Source: Progne subis subis (lineage: Eukaryota; Chordata; Aves; Passeriformes; Hirundinidae). Taken from it: DNA of 64,000 nt. Shown piece after piece: positions 31,722-45,154 of this stretch (its first letter is position 1; each line of letters opens with the position of its first letter). Location of the stretch: positions 1-64,000 of the forward strand of contig JAKJHU010001335.1 in the NCBI GenBank assembly GCA_022316685.1. The letters are read 5' to 3'. A program made the translations under genes and the position numbers. The notes under the pieces are model-generated. The model did not search any database. It had not been told where the DNA came from and saw only the letters and a program-made list of their open reading frames with translations.

Positions 31722-34700
31722 TGTGCGGGAAAATTGGCGTCTCCAGAGGTTTCTGTCCCCAAAGGAGACAGAGGAGTCCTGTAAAAGTGACTTTATTCGT
31801 GAACAAAGGGAGAGCCATGCGGCATTTGCCATGGGGTCTCTGCAATTGTTGTAGTACGCAGCCTCCTTTTTATCCTAAGAGTAATCTGATCCCATCCCAT
31901 GGTGAAATGTCTCGTTTCATTTGAGTGGATTGATCGGCCAGACTCAGGAGCTGGATCTGTCTGGTTGGTTATTATTTCGAGGATATCTTGTCATCTAATT
32001 ATGGCATTGAAATGATAAATGGGTTCTCTGGCTCCTGATATGAATTCATTCGGGTTCCCAGGGGCTGCTCCATGGTGTTGTAGGATTTGTTCTGGTGGCC
32101 TTTCATCTTTTCCCCATTTTTGGTTGCTCCCTCCAGCCAGGGCTGCATCAATTGATCTCTTTTCTCTAATTAAATCATCACATCCTTGGATTCCCAACTG
32201 ATTTCTCTGAACTTGTGGTAGCAAGAACACCCCAGTGTCTCATGCTCCCTGTGTGACCTAGACAGTGACAGCACATGTTGGAGTGGGGAGAGGGATGATT
32301 CCCCCCAGTTCTTTTAGTGAAGTTTTCACAGCATTCTCCATTTGCTGTTTTCCTTTGCAGCTGCCCCAGTTTCTGTTGCAGAGTCAGATATCCTGAGTGT
32401 GGGCTCTGCCTTTGGCTGTGCAATTCCATCTGTGCAAGCAGGCAGAGCTTGGGCTGAGGGGCAGAGGGAATCAGCCCAATTCCTGCCCCAGGCAAGAAGA
32501 GTGCATTGTCCACACTTTTCCCCAGCAGTGTTAATTTACATTTCTAAACTCCTCTCCTGGCTGCCTGGAGCTAAGCTTCTCTTCCAGAGCAGCCTTAAAT
32601 GACTCACATGAAGTACCCCCATAGTCTGCCTTTTTTTAAAAAATATATTTTAATGACTGTTTATATATTAAAGTGTCAGCTTTAAATCTTGTCTGGTTTT
32701 CCAAAGTGGAACCTGCGAGTGAACATCGAGAAACTCATTCCAAATTTTTGCCATCATTAAGAGCCACACACAAACATGCACAAAAACATTCCAAAGCAAT
32801 CAAGTTTTTTCTACTTCTTTTCCGAGGACTGAAAATTGATTCTCCCACCCCTGGCCCAAACCTAACTGACAATAAATACCAAATTTTTACGAAAAATTTA
32901 TTCTAATGGTGTAATTTTTACTGAAACTGTGGGAAAAACCCAAAACCTCCAAAATGTCTTTCGTGTTTAAGAGTCAAGGCATTACTTGATTCTGGCCATG
33001 GTGTGCAACAGAAATCATTTCATCCACACATAGCCCGGGTGTGCAGAGAAAATCGTTCCACAACACGTGAGTTTTACTAGATTTTTCCTAAACTTTAAAC
33101 AGTCTGAACCCTGAGAAATCCATTGGTTTCATGTTCCTTGCTTCCTAGTTGTGAAGTTCTTAGTATTTGGTTTCCTGTTGGAGGATTTCTTTGCCTGTGA
33201 TGTTAATTAGGTCTGCACTCCTGGATTTCCTTATCAGCCTTTTCCAGACCAGGTGTCTCCAACTATTCCAGGGGCAGGGTCTGGGGCAGATGTTCCTTGG
33301 TGTTTGCTGATGGGCTTTGATGTTTGTTGATGGTCGTTATCTTTGTGGGTATCTTTTGTGCTCTTCCCAGTCTGTTGAGATGTGAAACTCATCTCTGTAG
33401 AGTGGTGTAACATCCCTTAAAATGAAACCTTTAAAATTTCCTTTTCCCAGGGCAAAGGCAAATCAAGCCTGAGTAGAGAAATAAAAAAGAAATAATTTTA
33501 AAGTTGGAATATTTTCCAGCAGTTTAATGGCAGCCAGCCCAGTGTGTGAGTGTGCTTGAGCCCCAGAGTGGAATTGTCCCGTTGTGTTCCCCAGCAGCTG
33601 TGGCGAGTGCAGGCACAGAAAGCCCTGAAGCTGCAGCAGTGGCAGCAAGGATTGGCCCGCAGTGGCTGGAGATGCCAAAGGAGGGTGCCCAGGCAGACTA
33701 TTGCAGCAGAGGATGTGTGGGCAGGCACAGGGGCTTCCCCTGCTGTGGAGCCCTGGCTGCTGCTGCCTTGCCTTCAGTGCAGGCTCAGTCGTGGCCTCCC
33801 ATCCTCCTCCTGCAGCCGGGACGTCCAAATCTCCGGGGCTTCCGAGACCTTGAGCCGAGGGTGAGGGGTCCCCCCGTGTTGAGCTGTGCTGGGGCTGTTT
33901 CTGTGCTCAGGGACACTTGGAATGGGCCACGCCACTTGGCCCCCAGTGCTGCTTCTTCCCAGTCCTTGGGCAGGACCCGATGTCCTGGTTGGATGTTGTG
34001 AAGAGCAAAGTGCCAAGGCAGGGTCTGTGCCAGCCGAGCTTCCTGTGGGAGAGATTTCAGCAGAGACAGGATTCTGGCCACAGACTGCTTTAAATACACA
34101 TCCTTATGTCCCCCCTGCACAGGGCAGAGAATTACCAGAATTTACCAGGGTTTAAAGAATTCCAGAGCTCAGTTACTGGGGAGATAATTGAATATCTGCC
34201 CTGGATCTGGCTCTTGTTCTTGCAAAAACCAATGGCAAAAGCCATACCTATGGCATCTTGGTTTCTATCACCAGTTTTCCAAAGGTTTTTCTTCATTTCC
34301 CCATTCATTCTTTCTAACTGACCCTGAGCTCTGGGGTGTGCCAGGGGTTGTGGAGGTCCCATTGTATTCCTAAAGCTGCCATAAGCCCCTGAAGGATCTT
34401 TCCTGGAAAATGAGTTCCCCATCTGAATCTATTGCTTCCACAATCCTTCTCTTGGAATGATTTATTTTAGAATTACCTTACTAAGTGATGCAGTGATTAC
34501 TGAAGAAGTCAGAATTGCTTTTGGCACCCTGTTAGGTGACATGGTGTTAGCAGAAGAGATTTGAGCCTTCCTGCTCAGGGCATTTCAGTGCCAGGCTCTC
34601 ACAAGCACACAGCTCTGCCAGGTTGAGCTGACCATGCGGGCGGTAACCTGAGCTTTGTCCTAATTCCCTTTCCTAAATAACAGCCTGTCTTGTAACTCTT

Positions 34701-37700
34701 TCCCTTCTCCTGGCCTTGAAGACCCATCCATAACCAGATTTTCTCCCTCAGGCCAGGGAATGTCTCCTAAATCTCTCCTAGGCTGGGTATGGAGCTCTGT
34801 CACTTGAATGCAGTCCTAGGTTCTTGCCAGCCCCCTGTCCAGGCTGTTGAAACAGGAGGCTGGGTTAAACCCCTTCCCCTGTCCTCAATTCTGCATCCTC
34901 CTGTGCCACTGAACAAGTTTCATACTGTAATAACGGAGCACGGCTCTTTTGGTTATCAAAGCTTGAACTTGATGCCAGACTTGAACAACAGGAGCTCCTT
35001 GTGCTGTCAGTGTTCAGGCCTCAGGTCCCCTTAGATCTGTGGGCTGCACAATGTTGCAGACAATGAGGGGGCCACTCTGGCCAGTGGGTTAAATATTGTA
35101 GCACACGGATTCCTTTGGCATGGCCCTGTTTAACATTCACATACAATTCCAATTCCTTTTCTGAGTCTGGAAGAGCCATGGCTGGGGCAACAATCAGTTT
35201 TGTTTTTTTAAATTTTCTCAAGTTTATTTCTCTTTCTCATGTCCCAACCATAACATTGAGGCTGTCTGGGGTTAGAAAGTAATACAATATTCTGTCTAGA
35301 ACAGAGAATCCTCAGTCCAGGTCCTGCAATTGCCTATTAATCCTGAGAATTGTCTCAGCTCCTTATTAGTCCTTGAGTGACGTTACTTCTGAGATTCCCC
35401 TGACCCTTTCTGGGTCAATACACCACAAACCCCTCTGTCAGAATATGTGTCAAGTATTTAACCTTTTTCTCTACCATTTGTGCGGGTCTTTTTTGGTTTT
35501 TTTTTCACTATTGAAAGATGCTTTTTAGTCTGAAAATGGAGCCAATTCACAGAGGCTTCTTCTACCACTTCTTCTTGTCCTCCTTACTGGAGCAAGTCAT
35601 TCACATCCTGTGTTAACCCAGTCCCTGGGGGTGAGGTAAATTTTCCCTTCTAACCCTTGTTCCCAGTCAAAGGCCAATCCCGTTCAGCATCTGTGTAAGT
35701 GGGCATCCCAGAAAGCATTCTTTTTCCATCAATGTGCTGAATGGTAGCAGGTTGGAGGAGGGAACCTGGTTGCAGATGGTGTAAGGATCTGAGACTGTGA
35801 GGGTGCCTCGGTTTAATAATCTCATTTCTTCTTCTTAGGTCTTGCACCATTCTATAGATTGCATTCTGGTTTCTTGATTGGCAGCATTGGAGCATTCCAG
35901 GGAGAGATGCCAGGCTCCAAAGCCCTGCATTTAAGAGGGGCTCAATGCCAGGCTGTGAGCCCTTCCTTCCCTCCCTTGTTATAGGGTATTGCTTTTAGAC
36001 ACCACTTGTCCTGGTTGCTTGAGAGTAATTTTGGAGAGGCTGGGGTGTCTGATTTTTCCCTATTTCCCTGGGCTGCCCACACTTCCGGGTTCACTTCAGC
36101 ATCGGCCTTGTCAGACTTTTGACACAAAGGTACCCCAGAACTAGCAATGGCAATGCCTCTGCCAGGTGCTTGTGGCCGAGCCCGTCCCCTGGGTGCTGGG
36201 GCCCCCTTGGGCCCTGGGGTTCATCCCTCAGGGGCTGTAGAAACTCTGCCATGGGCCTTTGGCTTCACCTTGGCCTTTTCCTCACCCTTCTTGCGTTCTC
36301 CTGCTGTGCCTTTGTGACCAACTGCTCCAGGGGCTTCTTGTGCCAACTGCTGCAGCCCCCCTGAGTGCCTGTGGGTGCTCATCCTGTGACAGCTGCTGAG
36401 CTCTGTGCAAGGGCATTCCTTTCTGCAGTGGACCCAAACAAAATCCTTCAAAGATGATCTTGATCCCCTTGCAGGAATCACCCCCATTTCCAGGTGTTCC
36501 TTCCTGCTCCTGGTCCTTGTGCTCGCCCTGCCCTCCCCAGCCCGTATGCCAGAGGCGGTGCCTGTCCTGCCGCAGTGTCCAAAGGCGGCTCCCCCGGCGG
36601 GCAGGGCCGGCAGCTCCACGGGGCCGGGCAGCGGCCGGGGCGTCCCGCAGCCTCCTGGGGGCGGGGGCCACTGCCGGCCCTGCCTGGGGGTGGTGGGGTC
36701 AGGCAGCGCCCGGCGCTGAGCCCCGGCTGCCCACAGCCCCGGCCCGGCCCCGCAGCTCCCCACAGGCCCCCAGCCCGTGCTCCCGGTGCCGCACCTCTGC
36801 GCCCGCTCCTGCTGCCTCCCCAGCACAGAGAAACCCCCTGAAATCCTGACCTCCTTGTTTCCCTGTCCTGGAAACCGGGGATAAAAAGGATCTGGCTCAG
36901 CTGGCAAATTTAGAGGATAAGACCCTCCTGAAAAACATCCCAGTCCTCAGTATTTTTCTCTTCCTCCTCTTTTCCATCATCCTTTTTCCTACCACAGAGA
37001 TTCCTCCTGCTGCTTCTTGCCTTAACCGTATTCCTGCACACTCGCCTTCACCCTAACCCTTCCCAGCACACCAACACCATCCATCCCTGGTTGTCTAAAT
37101 CCCTTCTCAACTTCCCTTATTGCCCCTCTGGGTGTCCATGTCCTTAAATTACCTCTGGGAGAATGTGCAAACTGCCTCAACATTCTCCCAAGGGACCCTT
37201 CAGAGATATTTTGGGATCATCATCCCTTTGGCCAGGACGCTCTCCTGGCTTTCCCTTTTCCACCCTGCTTGTGTTCCCTGCCACGTTTGCTCCCTGAAGA
37301 TGCCAGTGTCCTCACTGATGAGATTTTCAGTGCTCTCTCCCTGGTGACTCTTCACAGCCCCCCTGATCTGTCACTCGTCTGTCTCCTGGACACTCTCGGG
37401 TACCCAATCAATCCCCGGTGCCGCCGCCACCAAGGGAGCCCATCACCCAAACTGGGTGAGCACCTTCAGCTCCACTCACTGCCCGCTGTCCCAGACGGTG
37501 GAAGGAATTCCAGAGGAGCCCCAAGGTGTGTGGAAAACTCGACATCACCAGAGGTTTATGTCCACAAAGAAGACAGAGGAGTCCTGTAAAAGTAATTTCA
37601 TTCATAAAAAAAGGGAGAGGCCATGGGATATTTCCCATGGTGTCTCTCCAGTTGTTGGAGGATCCAGCCTCCTTTTCATCCTGATTTTCCTGGCTACATC

Positions 37701-38040
37701 TCTCTCTCCCTTTCCCCATTGGCTGAAGTATTTGAGAGGTACAGACTTCCCAATCCCCCTACTACATATCCCCCTTAATATGCACCCCACTTCTGCACAG
37801 GTAATGATATTCACAGCTCTGTGAAGGCTTTGTTCTTCTTCTCGAACTTGATGAATTAATCCGGCCCTTGGCTGAGCAGCAGTCTGTGTGGTCAGTTCAT
37901 AACATTTTCTGGAGCTGATGGCTTCTTCTGTGCCTTCCTTATGTTCAAGTGCCTGGCCCTATCCCCAAGCAGCTTGACAGCGTGTGTTTGTAAAGACCCT
38001 TTGCTCTTCTTCCTTTGCTGGGGGTGCCCCGTTTGCGGGA
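31722..38040 (-). mobile_element. decayed class I ERV in antisense within the ZNF intron
   Basis: On the minus strand: 5' LTR from about 38,040 to 37,527, a degenerate tRNA-Pro-like primer site (37,524-37,507, 14 of 18), GC-rich gag-like sequence (36.2-37.4 kb), RT pieces (YRMVQDLR near 35,850; LPDSEKELELYVNV near 35,160), integrase core and C-terminal pieces (QLERMN near 34,300; KWRGPFQV near 33,930), env-like sequence (32-32.5 kb) and the 3' LTR end at 31,722. TATA (GGATAAAAAGG) and AATAAA-like signals are partly kept. Every gene is broken by stops and deletions. It shares its insertion site and env segment with the inverted unit at 50.6-53.5 kb, so it predates the duplication. Confidence 0.75.
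34450..35100 (-). other. ERV interior without readable coding sequence
   Basis: Part of the class I ERV between integrase and the RT connection segment. Family order places RNase H here, but no frame is long enough to show it. Confidence 0.4.
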
Positions 38041-38089
38041 CATTCCCCCTAGAGCATGGGGCACCCCCGTGAGGGGAATTTGGGGAGGT

Positions 38090-38240
38090 GGGAGGGGGGA
38101 GCGCCAAGGCCGGGCCCCCCCGCGCTGTCCTGGCGGGAGCGGCTGCAGCGGGGACCGAGTGCGGGCGGGAGCGGCCGAGAGCCCAGCGCTGCCCCAGCCC
38201 GACCTGCCCCAGCTCCATCGCTGCCCCTGCGGTGGGATGC
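38090..38240 (+). promoter_or_regulatory. second CpG-rich segment upstream of the ZNF exon
   Basis: A short CpG-dense stretch with GGCGGGAGCGG motifs, conserved in inverted form at 50,390-50,530. It may be an alternative first exon or promoter. The following 38,240-38,800 is shared between units but shows no coding features. Confidence 0.4.
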
Positions 38241-38819
38241 TGTGGGTTTGGGGGGAAGAGGGAGCCGGCAGTGGGTGCTGGGCCTGGGGCAGGAGGAGAA
38301 GGGAAGGAGAAGCAGGGTTGAAGAACAAAATGTTGATGCACGTGGGAGGAGAAGGTGGGATTGTGCAGGAGAAAGAGGAACAGTGGGAGGAAGAGGAGTG
38401 TGAGGAAGAGTAGGGACACAGGAGTGTGAGGAGCAGGAAGAGGAGGCAGCACAAGGTTCCAGCCCTCCCTGTATCTGCAGCCTCCCCCCAGCCCCAGGAG
38501 TGTTTCCCTCCCCACATGCAGCAGGTGACTGGGGAGGGGAATCCATGATTTTCATGGGAGTGAATCTTGGTGTTTCTGAGCTTGATTGAGCTAAATGTTG
38601 ATGCTTTGGGTTTTTGCAAGGGGCTGAATCTTTTAGAAGAGGTTTTGGCTGAGTCTTGATGTTTGGAGGACTTTTGGGATTAATCTTCTTTTGGAGGTTC
38701 TTACAGACCAATGTGGCAATTCTTACATTGCCAATGACTTCCTGAGATGAACTTGTGCAAGGAAGAACCCCCAGCCTAAGGCGCTCTCCTCTTGTTTTCT
38801 CCCCAAATCAGGATTTTTC

Positions 38820-40000
<1,181 letters not shown>

Positions 40001-40186
40001 GGGAAGCGCTGCGAGTGCTCCGAGAGCAGGAAGAGCTTCGTGCGCTGCTCCAGCTCCATCCCCCGTGGGAGGATCAGCCTTGGATGATCCCCAGTGACCC
40101 CTGTTTGGCAGAGCCCTGCTGATCCGTGCTCCTGATGATCTCCTTTGGGTGGGGGGAAGGTGTTGAGGAGATTTCTTTTCCTTGTT

Positions 40187-40550
40187 GTGTGGGAGTTGGC
40201 CAAGCTGAAACAACTCTAAACTTAAGGCTGAGGGAAACCCCTTACTAGTGATGGCAAGTAGTAAAGGTTCTTGGGAATTTACATGTTAATGAAGTTGTTC
40301 CGTTTATGTTTTTATGATTGGTCAGTTATCTTGTACAAATATGGTTATCTTCCCAGTTTGAGTGTCTGACTGGACCCTTACCCTCAGACCTACCCTATAT
40401 TTTGTCATGTTTTCCTCAGTTCCGGGTCTTCCCTGTGTTACCCCCACGGAGTTCTCCGGGGTACTGTGCACAGTTTTTGGGCATCGTTCCTATTTTCTTC
40501 TTTCTGTTATTAAAGTATTGTTTTTCTGGTGCCAACCGTCGTTCCTGGTC
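40187..40550 (+). mobile_element. probable solo LTR in the ZNF 3' UTR
   Basis: An AT-rich segment beginning near TTGTTGTGTGGGAGTTGGCC interrupts a 3' UTR that is continuous in the other arm (44,815-44,840). It contains an ATTAAA-type signal (near 40,510) and ends near GGTGCCAACCGTCGTTCC. Exact ends and target duplication could not be fixed. Confidence 0.45.
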
Positions 40551-40587
40551 CTGTTTTCTCTCCCTCTCCTGGTGCGCTGTGGTTGGT

Positions 40588-40593
40588 AATAAA
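40588..40593 (+). terminator. polyadenylation signal of the unit 2 ZNF gene
   Basis: AATAAA in TTGGTAATAAATTCCC; the same signal is kept after both ZNF remnants (44,864-44,869 on plus; 4,720-4,715 on minus). Confidence 0.6.
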
Positions 40594-40717
40594 TTCCCTC
40601 CCTGTGCCCAGGCCGGGTCTGTGCCAGCGCTGGCGCTCAGGGCGGGATCTCTCTCGGTCCTTCTCTCCACTCCCGGGCTTCTCCTCAGCCAATCAGAGAA
40701 GGCGTTGAACAGGGTTC

Positions 40718-40761
40718 AGCCAATCAGAGCTAGCAGATGTGATGACTCACCAGTTGCCGGG
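40718..40761 (-). promoter_or_regulatory. MHC class II X-Y promoter, leftward
   Basis: Read on the plus strand: AGCCAATCAGAGC (Y), TGATGACTCA (X2), CCAGTTGCCGGG (X1), the reverse complement of the class II module. A second CCAAT box is at 40,687-40,697. It points leftward, into the 3' UTR of the ZNF gene; no class II exon follows in that direction within the block. Confidence 0.75.
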
Positions 40762-40839
40762 CAGACCCGCAGTGCCCAGCGTTCCCCTCCCGGACTCGTC
40801 TCCCCGCCCAATCCCGGCTCCCCGCGGGTGCCCCCAAGA

Positions 40840-40975
40840 CCCTCCCAATAAACGGCACCGGCGTGAACTGGGAAGGTTTTTTGGGAACACTGGGAGCAGG
40901 CGGGCGGGGGCAGAGTGACAGTGGGGCTGGGGGGGACACCTGACCCCTCCCAAAATCATCTCAGGGACTGCAGGA
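40840..40975 (-). pseudogene. MHC class II B 3' end fragment
   Basis: Homologous to the 3' part of the class II B copies (compare 2,330-2,460 and 46,990-47,110), in minus orientation: AACTGGGAAGGTTTTTTGGG and CCCAAAATCATCTCAGGGAC. It directly abuts the class II promoter, as if one class II gene ended just before another started. No exon 2-4 sequence is present. Confidence 0.6.
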
Positions 40976-41037
40976 ATTGAGAGGACACACTGTGCTGCGC
41001 AAGCAAAGCCAGTTTATTACACTAAACACTCGTAGTT

Positions 41038-42132
41038 ATGTTCTGGAAAAAAAAGATAGTCAGAGTCTTGCTGTTTTTGAATGTTTCTTTTTTATCAAGC
41101 TTGGCCTTGGGGGAGAGCTTGCCTGCTCCCTTGGCAACGCGGAGGAGGAGGTACACACAGCTTCACTTCACAGCAAAGCTGGGGACTCCCACCCCCCCTC
41201 ACGGGCTTTTTCCCGTCCCGGGGAGTCCGTTTCACGTCGCTGATCAGGGGTCATCCAGCGATGGGGGACTCCTTCTCAGGTCACGGCCACTAAATAAAGC
41301 TGCTTCGGCGGACCCCCGTACTTCTTGCACTAGTCTAAAATGCGACTACAGTCCTGGATTTTACTTTGGTTCCCTGCTTTTTAGAGTCTCTTGTTCTTGA
41401 GTTGTTCCCAGAATTCCAGTGTTCTTTTTATTTGCATATTCAGACACTATCCGGCGAATGGGAGCAGAGATACAGGTAATAAGGTGAATTCTTAATTAAC
41501 AAACAAGTAAATAAGGTGATAAATCAGTATTAAAACAGGAATAAGGCAAATTCTTTATACAGAAATAGCATTAACAATCTTAATGGAATTACTTAACAAT
41601 TAAGTAACTAAAACATAGATTATTTGAATAGTATTTATTTATAACACTGGCAGTGACTGGATCAAACTGGGGGCAACTGAACCTTGCTGAGGTAACTGGG
41701 AGTGCCTGGAAATGACTACGAGAATGTTCAGGGCAACTGGGATATGCTTACTGGGAGCGCCTGAGACCATGCAGGTGGTGACTGGGACCACACTGGGAGC
41801 CACTGGGAATGTGCTGGGAGGAACTGGGACCACACTGGGGGCAAATGAGAGCAAGTGTGAGTGACTGGGAGAGTCTGCTGTCATACTGGGCTCATACTGG
41901 GAGTTACTGGGGCTGTGCAAGGTGCAACTGGGAGAACTGGGAACACACTGGATGAAAGTGGGACTGTTATAGACATGGGAAGTTGAACTTTTTGTTGAGT
42001 AGTATAAGTATAGAAGCACGTACCTTATAAGTTTCATTTGAATTTCTAACTGTACATGGTTGAAGTAGTTCCCACGGTTTTGTACAGGCTGTGTTACAAA
42101 CGCTTAAAGGTAGACCTTTGAATCCTATAAGT
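41038..42132. repeat. distal end of inverted block A, arm 2
   Basis: Reverse complement of about 7,050-8,141, including the CCCAGT-type minisatellite (41,650-41,960). No gene seen. Confidence 0.8.
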
Positions 42133-42520
42133 TGTCACTGAGACACGAAAAGCAGTCACACAGAGAGAGAGATTTTCCAGGCAGAGGTTCCTCTGTACTG
42201 GCTCAAGGCTGAGTCCAGGCGGAGAGAGAGCCTGTTTGTTTATTTCTTACTTTTTATACATTTGTGGATCTAGCAGAAGATTGGCTTCTGGAGTTTTTCA
42301 TTTTTCAGCCAAGTGGCTAAACCATCTGTCAGTTACAATTGTTTTCAGGTTAGAAATATGAAAACAAAGGACAGAGAATGAAAAACAAAGGATTTGTTTA
42401 TGTTACATCTGTGGGAAAAAGGTAGAACTGCTTCTAATATTCTACAGTAACTAAAAAGATCTGACTCCATTTTATGAAAATTCAAAGGCTATAAAAAACT
42501 CAGAAAAAACCAGGGTAACA
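42133..42520 (+). mobile_element. solo LTR with 6-bp target duplication
   Basis: A 388-base segment starts TGTCACTGAG and ends GGTAACA, flanked on both sides by ATAAGT (42,127-42,132 and 42,521-42,526). The corresponding place in arm 1 (near 7,040-7,050) is uninterrupted. TG...CA ends and a 6-base duplication are typical of class II (alpha/beta-type) retroviruses. Orientation is tentative. Confidence 0.85.
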
Positions 42521-42614
42521 ATAAGTTTCATTTATATTCGCAACTTTGTGCGAATTGTAAACAGTTGCACTTGAAGAGTTGTTAGAACCTTGACAATGTT
42601 GACAATGCTTTCTA

Positions 42615-43047
42615 AGGACTAATGCCGGAGAGAAAGAAAGTGGAAAAGAGAGGGGAGGAATCTTTCTTTCCCCCACAGAAAGTTCCAGAACGGACCCCGA
42701 CTCCAGGCCTTGATTGGTGGACAACTGACCAATGGTTCAAAGGCGGGAAAGAACGATTGGTCCAGAAAGGCTCCCGTTAAAGACCAATCAAACCCGAGAA
42801 AGGGAGCCAATCACAGCGAGGATCCAAACCCCACCAATCCCTGAGGAGACAGAGGCTATAAAAAGGGGACTGACAGCCCTGAGGGGAAGAAGAAGAGAGA
42901 GCGTAACATTCCCAACATCCATTGTATCTGGCTTGTGCAAAAGGGTGGGAGACTCGCTCAAACCCCTCCTTCCTGGTAGTCCATTTTTCTTTAATAAAAT
43001 GATTGGTCAAATTCCCACATCAGAGTTTTGTGACCTCATTCAGAACA
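42615..43047 (+). mobile_element. class I LTR (LTR1), arm 2
   Basis: Six CCAAT/ATTGG boxes (42,710-42,840), TATAAAAA (42,857-42,864) and AATAAA (42,993-42,998) in order, ending just before the primer site. Counterpart of 6,526-6,950. Confidence 0.7.
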
Positions 43048-43051
43048 ATTC

Positions 43052-43759
43052 TGGGGACTCATCTGGGATCCCACACCTGGAAGCGGTCTGGAAGAAGACG
43101 GATCCCAGCAGCGCGCCTGGAGGAGTTTTCCCCACCTGAGGTCATCGCCTTCTCCTCGACCGTGGACAGTGCAGCTGGGATTTCCCAAAGGGCTACCAGG
43201 GACCCGGCAACCCAGAGTGAAAGACCCTCTGAGAGGGAGCGAGGCTCGCAGGACACAGGTCGGTTCTGCGAGTGGGGATTTGGCATTGGGTGGTACGAAT
43301 TCGAATTGGAGTACGAAAGGGAGAAGTGCCAGTGAGAGAGTGTGTGAGAGTAAGAGTGTATGAGACAGTGTGAGAGTAAGAGCGTATCAGAGTGAGTGAG
43401 AGGAGCGAGTGCACCCTGAGGTGCCCTGAAAGAGTGGGAGAAGGGGGAGTATCATTCCGTTCACCACCCTAACTCGCGCAGGCTCCCGTTCCTCCATTGA
43501 AGGAGGCTCCGAGCGGTGCCTTGGAGTAGGCTTTCCCCGGGTGGGACACCGACACACGGGTGGGACCCAGCGGAGAAGGAACCAAGGATACCTGGAGGGG
43601 ATAAGCCCCCTTTGCTGGACCATAGAGGATTGGTTTAAGGAGAGGGAGCTAGGACCCTTAGGGTTGGGAAAAATCCTCCCCTCCGGAGACTACTAAGCTA
43701 AAGCAGCCACTGGAGAGGGGATTGCCTCCCTTCTGGCATGGGGGAGGAAGGTGCCCGAC
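43052..43759 (+). mobile_element. ERV primer site and leader, arm 2
   Basis: TGGGGACTCATCTGGGAT (43,052-43,069) is a tRNA-Pro-like primer site; the following leader is non-coding and runs into LTR2. No gag, pol or env follows. Confidence 0.65.
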
Positions 43760-44426
43760 TGTCCTAGGGTGACTTTGTGATGCGTGTATCCCCAATTGTC
43801 TGTTTTGTTTGTGCTCTATATTGAGTTCTGTGCCTTTAAGACTGATTCTAAGAGCAAGGAGAAGCGAGGAGTTTGTTTTGAGAAAACGGCCTGACTCCTA
43901 CACATTCCTCTCCAGACGGGCTGTTTGGCAGAAGCTTGGAGAGACTGCTGGACAAAGATATTTTTTTTTTCCTTTTAGTTAGTTTCAGCTAGCTAGGGCA
44001 GAGAAGTTCTATGGACTGTTTTGTGTTTAGGTTTTTTTTTTTCCTTTTTCTTGGAACTGTTTAAACCTGCTCTGGACTGAAAACCCAGGGGAGCACTGGG
44101 GGCTGCACCTGCATTTTACAGAATCGGCATTTTCCAGCAGCGCCGGAGGGACTGGGACTGATGAGAGACTGAGAGAGAGCTGAGCTACATCCACGGCAAG
44201 AACTTTCTCAATTTGCCATCTCACTCCAGAACGAGAGGTTTTATTGTTTCATATTATTCATTCTTTATACTTGTATGCACTTTGTTTGGTAAGTAAAATA
44301 GTTTTTGCCACTTTTCTCCAAAGAAGTTTTTTACCAGACAAGTTGGAGGGAGGAGCCATTTGGGATTGCTTCCCGGAGGGATCCCATTCAGGGGTTTTCT
44401 CCCAAATTTGTCCCTAAACCAGGACA
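43760..44426 (+). mobile_element. LTR2, arm 2
   Basis: Starts TGTCCTAGGG and ends CCAGGACA; counterpart of 5,150-5,815. It ends exactly at the truncated ZNF remnant. Confidence 0.6.
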
Positions 44427-44429
44427 GTA

Positions 44430-44746
<317 letters not shown>

Positions 44747-45154
44747 TGACCCCCGTTGGGCAGAGCCCTGCTGATCCGTGCTCCTGCTGATCCCCGCTGG
44801 CTGTGGGCAAGGTGTTGGAGACATTTCTTGCCCTTCTCCTGGTGCTGCTGTGATTTGGTTGGTAATAAATTCCCTCCCTGTGCCCAGGCTGGCTCTGTTG
44901 TGGCCGCGCCGCTGCTCGGGGCGGGATCTGTCCCGATCCTTCTCTCCACTCCCGGGCCTCTCCTCAGCCCATCAGAGAAGGCACTAAAAGAATTGAGCCC
45001 ATCGGAGCGCAGGGCGCTGAGGACTCCCCAGGTGCCAGCCAGCCCACAGCGCCCCGAGCTCCTCAGCCGGACTCCCCTGGGGCTGCGGAGTCGGGGCTGC
45101 CCCGGAGCTCTTGGCTGCTCTGGGCTGCTGCGGGTACCCCCGCACCTGTGTCCT

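Noticed and set aside
31073..31924. Several overlapping open frames of 180-365 codons on both strands
   Set aside because: All lie in the CpG island and LTR edge, share Arg/Gly/Pro composition, and match non-coding promoter copies elsewhere in the window.
36221..36907. 228-codon minus-strand frame as an intact Gag
   Set aside because: Position fits gag of the class I ERV, but no capsid or zinc-knuckle motif was found, and the GC-rich part could be open by chance.
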